From an uncultured Arcanobacterium sp. (lineage in GTDB: Bacteria; Actinomycetota; Actinomycetes; Actinomycetales; Actinomycetaceae), in assembly GCF_947253055.1 (NCBI RefSeq), contig NZ_CAMXYE010000008.1, forward strand, positions 1 through 27,621: a DNA stretch of 27,621 nt, in the 5' to 3' direction. Shown in pieces: positions 24,122 to 27,621 of the stretch. Each line of letters begins with the position of its first letter. The stretch's first letter is position 1. The translations under genes and the position numbers were made by a program. Under the pieces are notes generated by a model that was not told the DNA's origin, made no database searches, and worked only from the letters and a program-made list of their open reading frames with translations.

Positions 24122-24997
24122 ATGCGCATAGTAACGGTAGCATTTAATCCGGGAACGGAATTATTAAAACTAATAGCTAGTATAGAATCTCTACAATTCG
24201 ATCTGCCATCAAATACTTTCGATACTGAATCCCCTAGAAACGATTGGGAATTAGTAATTGTTAATAATGGTGGGACTACCCCCGCACTGGAAGAAGCAGC
24301 TTTACAGAAAAATGTGCGGATAGTAGAAGCAGGAGAAAATCTGGGCTACGGGCGGGCAGTCAATTTAGGAGCTGCAGATTATAGCGGGAAGTGGCTTCTC
24401 GTGGTGAATCCGGATGTGCAGTTACAGCCCGATACTGTACAAAAATTATTGGCAGCAGCGGCAGAAAATCCCCAAGCGGGAGTATATGGGCCACGTATTT
24501 ACACCCCCGGCGGTGATATCTATCCTTCTGCCCGGAATTTTCCGCGGCTACTTTCTGGAATAGGCCATGGAGTGCTCGCTCCTATCTGGCCGGGCAATCC
24601 TTTTACCAAAAAATATCAAAATCTCCTCACTACTGCGGAAAATACTCCGGTAGATTGGCTTTCCGGAGCGTGCCTACTCATCCGGATGGCCGCCTTCCGC
24701 GAATGCGGTGGATTTGATAATCGCTATTTCATGTTTTTTGAAGATACCCAGTTGGGCGAAGATATGAAAGCGCACGGCTGGCAATCTCTCTATGTACCAT
24801 CGGCAGTTGTGTGCCACGAGCAGGGTAAATCTTGGAAAGAGCGCCCGTTGCCCATGATTGCGGCACATCATGAATCGGCTTATCTGTATTTAAAAGGTGT
24901 TTATAATAAACCTAGGCAAGCACCGCTCCGCTGGTTATTGCGATGTGGCCTCCAGATACGGAAAAAAATACTCACGCGCTTCCACAGTGCTGGATAA
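24122..24997 (+). CDS. wbbL: WbbL-like family 2 glycosyltransferase (rhamnosyltransferase)
   Basis: WbbL adds L-rhamnose from dTDP-rhamnose to a GlcNAc-diphospho-lipid, starting the linker for wall polysaccharides on the cytoplasmic face. The 291 residues have MRIVTVAFNPGTELLKLI, the GENLGYGRAVNLG donor-site segment, VVNPDVQL as the DXD-like motif, and the acceptor element SGACLLIRMAAFRECGGFDN with FMFFEDTQLGEDM. The ATG at 24122 gives the family N-terminus; a GTG at 24053 would overlap the previous gene and add 23 unrelated residues. The presence of dTDP-rhamnose genes beside it supports rhamnosyl transfer, as does the mycobacterial arrangement of wbbL near whiB2. Acceptor specificity is inferred. 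Confidence 0.85.
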   Translation: MRIVTVAFNPGTELLKLIASIESLQFDLPSNTFDTESPRNDWELVIVNNGGTTPALEEAALQKNVRIVEAGENLGYGRAVNLGAADYSGKWLLVVNPDVQLQPDTVQKLLAAAAENPQAGVYGPRIYTPGGDIYPSARNFPRLLSGIGHGVLAPIWPGNPFTKKYQNLLTTAENTPVDWLSGACLLIRMAAFRECGGFDNRYFMFFEDTQLGEDMKAHGWQSLYVPSAVVCHEQGKSWKERPLPMIAAHHESAYLYLKGVYNKPRQAPLRWLLRCGLQIRKKILTRFHSAG

Positions 24998-25048
24998 TAG
25001 AAGCATAGATAAAAGTAGAAAGGCGCGCCGCGCCGGAGAGAAGAAAAA

Positions 25049-25669
25049 ATGAAGATTCGCCCTTTGAAAATAGCTGGAGCATTCGAGATTACTCCGCAGC
25101 AGCATCCGGACCCCCGCGGAGTATTCTTAGAAGCCTATAAAGCAGGTGCTCTAGCAGAAGCGGTGGGGCATCCCCTAGACCTGCAGCAGGTGAATACTTC
25201 CGTCTCCGCAGCGGGTGTGCTGCGGGGTATTCATTTTGCTGATGTGCCACCGAGCCAAGCCAAATATGTAATGTGTGCGCGCGGAGCTGTACTAGATATT
25301 GCCGTAGATATTCGCGTAGGTTCCCCCACTTTCGGGCAGTGGGATTCGGTGCTGCTTGACGATATCACCCGGCGCGCTATCTATTTAGCAGAGGGGCTCG
25401 GGCACGCTTTTATGGCGCTCGAAGATAATTCCACGGTAGTTTATCTTTGCTCTGCAGGTTATAACCCGGGGCGTGAGCATGGAATTACTCCGCTCGATGA
25501 GACGGTAGGAATTGAATGGCCTACCACTACTCCCGCGGGTAATCCTTTGACTCCACTGCGGAGTGAAAAAGATACCGCCGCTCCGACTCTAATCGAAGCG
25601 AAAGAGCAAGGTTTACTTCCAACGTGGGAAGAGTGCCAGGCGTTCTATAAAGAATTAAATAATAAATAG
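25049..25669 (+). CDS. rmlC: dTDP-4-dehydrorhamnose 3,5-epimerase
   Basis: RmlC epimerises dTDP-4-keto-6-deoxyglucose at C3 and C5. The 206-residue protein is a cupin with the dTDP-binding start IAGAFEITPQQHPDPRGVFL, the catalytic H62 in VLRGIHFADV, K72 (QAKYVMC) and the tyrosine Y132 in VVYLCSAGYNPGREHGI. It has no RmlD fusion. Spacing of 51 bases after wbbL includes GGAGAGAAG ahead of the ATG. It converges with rmlB, and the two share a strong terminator-like hairpin. Confidence 0.96.
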   Translation: MKIRPLKIAGAFEITPQQHPDPRGVFLEAYKAGALAEAVGHPLDLQQVNTSVSAAGVLRGIHFADVPPSQAKYVMCARGAVLDIAVDIRVGSPTFGQWDSVLLDDITRRAIYLAEGLGHAFMALEDNSTVVYLCSAGYNPGREHGITPLDETVGIEWPTTTPAGNPLTPLRSEKDTAAPTLIEAKEQGLLPTWEECQAFYKELNNK

Positions 25670-25682
25670 ATTCAATGCCGGC

Positions 25683-25730
25683 AAAGTAGTGCGATTCGGC
25701 AATAAAAAAGTAGCACAATCCGGCAATAAA
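25683..25730. repeat. Two adjacent 24-base direct repeats after rmlC
   Basis: Segments 25683-25706 and 25707-25730 match at 20 of 24 bases (AAAGTAG...CGGCAATAAA). They lie between the rmlC stop and the terminator. Confidence 0.75.
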
Positions 25731-25743
25731 AATAAGTAATAAA

Positions 25744-25777
25744 TTAAAGCCGGCAGGGAAGTACCTGCCGGCTTTAA
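25744..25777. terminator. Bidirectional terminator between rmlC and rmlB
   Basis: A 14-base perfect stem (25744-25757 with 25764-25777; core AAAGCCGGCAGG) with a six-base loop is flanked on the plus side by a T-rich tract ending CTTTTTTA and on the minus side by TTTATTACTTATTTTTATT. It would terminate both convergent genes. Confidence 0.85.
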
Positions 25778-25804
25778 GATTTAAACTTTAAACTTTTTTA
25801 AGTG

Positions 25805-26797
25805 TTACTGACCCTGCGCCCGGTAACCAGCTTCTATTTCTGCTTTTTCGCTGCGCCACCAATCTTCGTTTTCCCGATACCATTTGATGGTATCGCGCAA
25901 ACCTTCCCGGAAATCGGTGTAGTGCGGATGCCAGCCGAGTTCTTTCACTAGCTTAGTGTTGTCGATAGCGTAGCGCTGATCATGGCCGGGGCGATCATTT
26001 ACATGCTCAAAATCATTTTTATCTAGCCCAAATTCTTCGAGAATCATCTGCGTCACCTGCAGATTTGTGAGTTCACCGTCTGCACCAATGAGATAGGTAT
26101 CGCCAATTTTGCCGTGATTAATAATCTCCCAGACGGCCGTATTGTGATCGAGCACGTGAATCCAATCGCGAATCTGCTCGCCCGTACCGTAGACGCGCGG
26201 TTTAATTCCGTCAAAAAGATTCGTAATAGTGCGCGGAATAAATTTCTCTATATGCTGGTACGGGCCATAGTTATTAGAGCAGTTGGAGATAGTGGCCGGA
26301 ATGCCGAAAGAGCGTACCCAAGCGCGCACTAAATGATCAGAAGCAGCTTTCGATGCTGAATAAGGAGAAGATGGAATATAGGCATCACCAGGCTGGAATT
26401 TACGATCTTCCCCAATTTCTAAATCACCGTAAACTTCGTCAGTAGAAATATGGTGATAGCGGGTGCCGTGCCGGCGTACCGCTTCCAGAAGCTGATAAGT
26501 GCCGATAATATTGCTGGAAATAAAGGGCCACGGATCGCGCAAAGAATTATCATTATGGGATTCAGCAGCGAAATGTACCACTACATCGGCTGCGGCTACT
26601 AAGGGGTCTACCGTATCCGCATCTGCCACATCCCCTTGCACCAGATTTACACGCTCTAAACCGGCAAGCGATTGGGCATTTCCTGCATAAGTGAGCTTAT
26701 CTAATACCGTCACTTCCGCATCCGGCATGTTTTCTACTGTGGTATGCACAAAATTAGCGCCGATAAATCCAGCGCCACCGGTCACTAATACTTTCAT
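25805..26797 (-). CDS. rmlB: dTDP-glucose 4,6-dehydratase
   Basis: RmlB converts dTDP-glucose to dTDP-4-keto-6-deoxyglucose with bound NAD+. The 330-residue short-chain dehydrogenase has the cofactor motif VTGGAGFIGANF, FAAESHNDNS, the catalytic triad region ISTDEVYGD (T119-D120-E121), Y146 and K150 in SPYSASKAASDH, NCSNNYGPYQHIEKFIPR and GTGEQIRDWIHVLDH. The ATG at 26797 is preceded by AAAGGAG. It supplies the second step between RmlA and RmlC but lies on the opposite strand, so it is transcribed separately or with the genes upstream of it on the minus strand. Confidence 0.97.
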   Translation of the reverse strand: MKVLVTGGAGFIGANFVHTTVENMPDAEVTVLDKLTYAGNAQSLAGLERVNLVQGDVADADTVDPLVAAADVVVHFAAESHNDNSLRDPWPFISSNIIGTYQLLEAVRRHGTRYHHISTDEVYGDLEIGEDRKFQPGDAYIPSSPYSASKAASDHLVRAWVRSFGIPATISNCSNNYGPYQHIEKFIPRTITNLFDGIKPRVYGTGEQIRDWIHVLDHNTAVWEIINHGKIGDTYLIGADGELTNLQVTQMILEEFGLDKNDFEHVNDRPGHDQRYAIDNTKLVKELGWHPHYTDFREGLRDTIKWYRENEDWWRSEKAEIEAGYRAQGQ

Positions 26798-26863
26798 TGC
26801 TGCTCCTTTAAAGCAAGTATCTCTTCTAAGCAGATATCAAATCTAATTAAATACCTAGTTCAA

Positions 26864-26869
26864 TTATAT
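26864..26869 (-). promoter_or_regulatory. Putative rmlB -10 element
   Basis: A perfect TATAAT on the minus strand lies 66 bases before the rmlB ATG. No consensus -35 is visible. The 172-base gap between the GtrA-family gene and rmlB also holds an AT-rich hairpin (26947-26971) overlapping the stop of the GtrA-family gene. Confidence 0.3.
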
Positions 26870-26969
26870 AGTACGGATAGCGGGGAGATGCGTGAGGCAC
26901 TTAGTATAAAGATTTAGATTTTGTTTTAGCATCATCTTTAGCAAGTAATTAAATTCTATGGAATTTAAA

Positions 26970-27353
26970 TTATTCTGCAGAAACACTATTATTTTTAAAA
27001 ACCCAACTACGCATCAAGAAGAAATTCCATAGCGTAGTCATTCCGGTGCTAATAATTTTTCCTAATAGGTACAAGCTGAATAAAGAATCGAATAGCTGCA
27101 CCACTACAACGGTAAAAATCATATTTATCACTAATAGAAAAATATAACGTTTAATTGAACTACCAGTTGAAATAGTGCTTTTAAATGTCAAACGTTGTTG
27201 CGTTAAAAATGCATAGCAAGTCGAAACTGCAAAAGCGATAAAAGCCGCAAATCCGGCTGGAAAGCCTAAAATTGATTTACAAAACCACAGCAAGCCAAAA
27301 TCAATTATGAATGCGGTGCCCCCAAAAAAAAGATAATAAAAAACTACTTTCAA
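26970..27353 (-). CDS. GtrA family membrane protein
   Basis: GtrA-family proteins are small four-helix membrane proteins thought to flip polyprenyl-linked sugars or assist glycan export. The 127-residue product starts KVVFYYLFFGGTAFIIDFGL, followed by helices at about 30-52, 70-88 and 93-113. It ends with the family-typical SWVFKNN (NF..sRxWVF pattern: LWNFFLMRSWVF). The start is TTG at 27353, two bases after the stop of the preceding gene; no ATG is available, and translational coupling is likely. It fits the polysaccharide locus. Confidence 0.88.
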   Translation of the reverse strand: MKVVFYYLFFGGTAFIIDFGLLWFCKSILGFPAGFAAFIAFAVSTCYAFLTQQRLTFKSTISTGSSIKRYIFLLVINMIFTVVVVQLFDSLFSLYLLGKIISTGMTTLWNFFLMRSWVFKNNSVSAE

Positions 27354-27355
27354 AA

Positions 27356-27574
27356 TTATACTTTCTCGATCTGAGTACTACTCTTCTCTTGTTTGTAAGC
27401 TAGTAAAAACAAGAAGAAAAGGATTGCCAACCCGCTCAAACTAGAAATGATAGCAATTCCGTGCCGTAGAGTAATTTCAGAGAAGTAAATATTATTACCC
27501 AATCCTGCTATATACCTATACGCTACGCGTGCAAACATATAACTTTGCATAATAAAGAAACAACTACCTAAAAA
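27356..27574 (-). CDS. C-terminal part of an unidentified membrane protein (5' end missing)
   Basis: Seventy-two genuine residues remain, from FLGSCFFIMQSYMFAR to the stop. They contain two hydrophobic segments, the second being IISSLSGLAILFFLFLLAY, and a short charged tail. The family cannot be identified from so little; an upstream polytopic protein of the surface-glycan locus is likely. An apparent start further right (VYKRQ) is encoded by sequencing adapter and must not be used. The true 5' end lies outside the available sequence. Confidence 0.8.
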   Translation of the reverse strand, partial: FLGSCFFIMQSYMFARVAYRYIAGLGNNIYFSEITLRHGIAIISSLSGLAILFFLFLLAYKQEKSSTQIEKV

Positions 27575-27621
27575 CTGTCTCTTATACACATCTCCGAGCC
27601 CACGAGACCGTTATTCTAATC
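27575..27621. other. Illumina Nextera adapter and index (sequencing artefact)
   Basis: CTGTCTCTTATACACATCT (27575-27593) is the Nextera transposase mosaic end, followed by CCGAGCCCACGAGAC (27594-27608) of the read-2 adapter. The next ten bases CGTTATTCTA (27609-27618) are in the index position, and ATC (27619-27621) begins the P7 primer sequence. The segment is non-genomic read-through kept at a contig end. Confidence 0.98.

Noticed and set aside
27575..27589. Start of the last membrane protein at 27589 (VYKRQ...)
   Set aside because: These bases are Nextera adapter, so the start is artificial.

Overview
The window comes from the chromosome of an actinobacterium. The core gene order mtrA-mtrB-lpqB-comF-hpf, plus a WhiB2-type regulator, a DUF3499 protein, a DUF5719 protein and a very long membrane GT2, is typical of Actinomycetota. 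The base composition is clearly lower in G+C than in streptomycetes or mycobacteria, and the start codons are mixed (ATG, GTG, TTG). Together with a clostridial-style 2-enoate reductase this suggests an anaerobic or facultative, host-associated member of the Actinomycetales, perhaps Actinomycetaceae. The genus cannot be read from the sequence.

Layout. Positions 1-6027 (minus strand) hold the MtrAB-LpqB envelope-stress/cell-division operon, followed by comF and a 5' portion of hpf (long ribosome hibernation factor) that runs off the left edge. A divergent multi-pass membrane protein (6223-7401, plus) faces mtrA. A DUF3499 gene (minus) and a degenerate metallopeptidase-family gene (plus) are divergent around position 8000. 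From 13697 down to 8563 (minus) lies whiB2 - giant GT2 - DUF5719, with tight spacing. A stand-alone 693-residue FMN/Fe-S/FAD enoate reductase follows (13918-15999, minus).

Positions 16281-27574 form a surface-polysaccharide locus: rmlA, a secreted transglutaminase-like protein, an MBOAT O-acyltransferase with its AlgX/DHHW-type SGNH partner, a lipoprotein, a UDP-sugar dehydrogenase, a WbbL-like rhamnosyltransferase and rmlC (all plus), then rmlB, a GtrA-type flippase-like protein and a truncated membrane protein (minus). No rmlD is present. These genes together could make a dTDP-rhamnose and uronate-containing glycan that is O-acetylated outside the membrane, with a secreted transglutaminase-like protein as a possible anchoring or modifying factor. 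That combined role is inference.

No intergenic gap exceeds about 300 bases. The longer gaps contain recognisable promoters, dyad symmetries and short tandem repeats, which are listed. No tRNA, rRNA, CRISPR array or insertion sequence was seen. The last 47 bases (27575-27621) are not genomic: they are Illumina Nextera transposase adapter, a 10-base index and the first bases of the P7 primer. The biological sequence ends at 27574.
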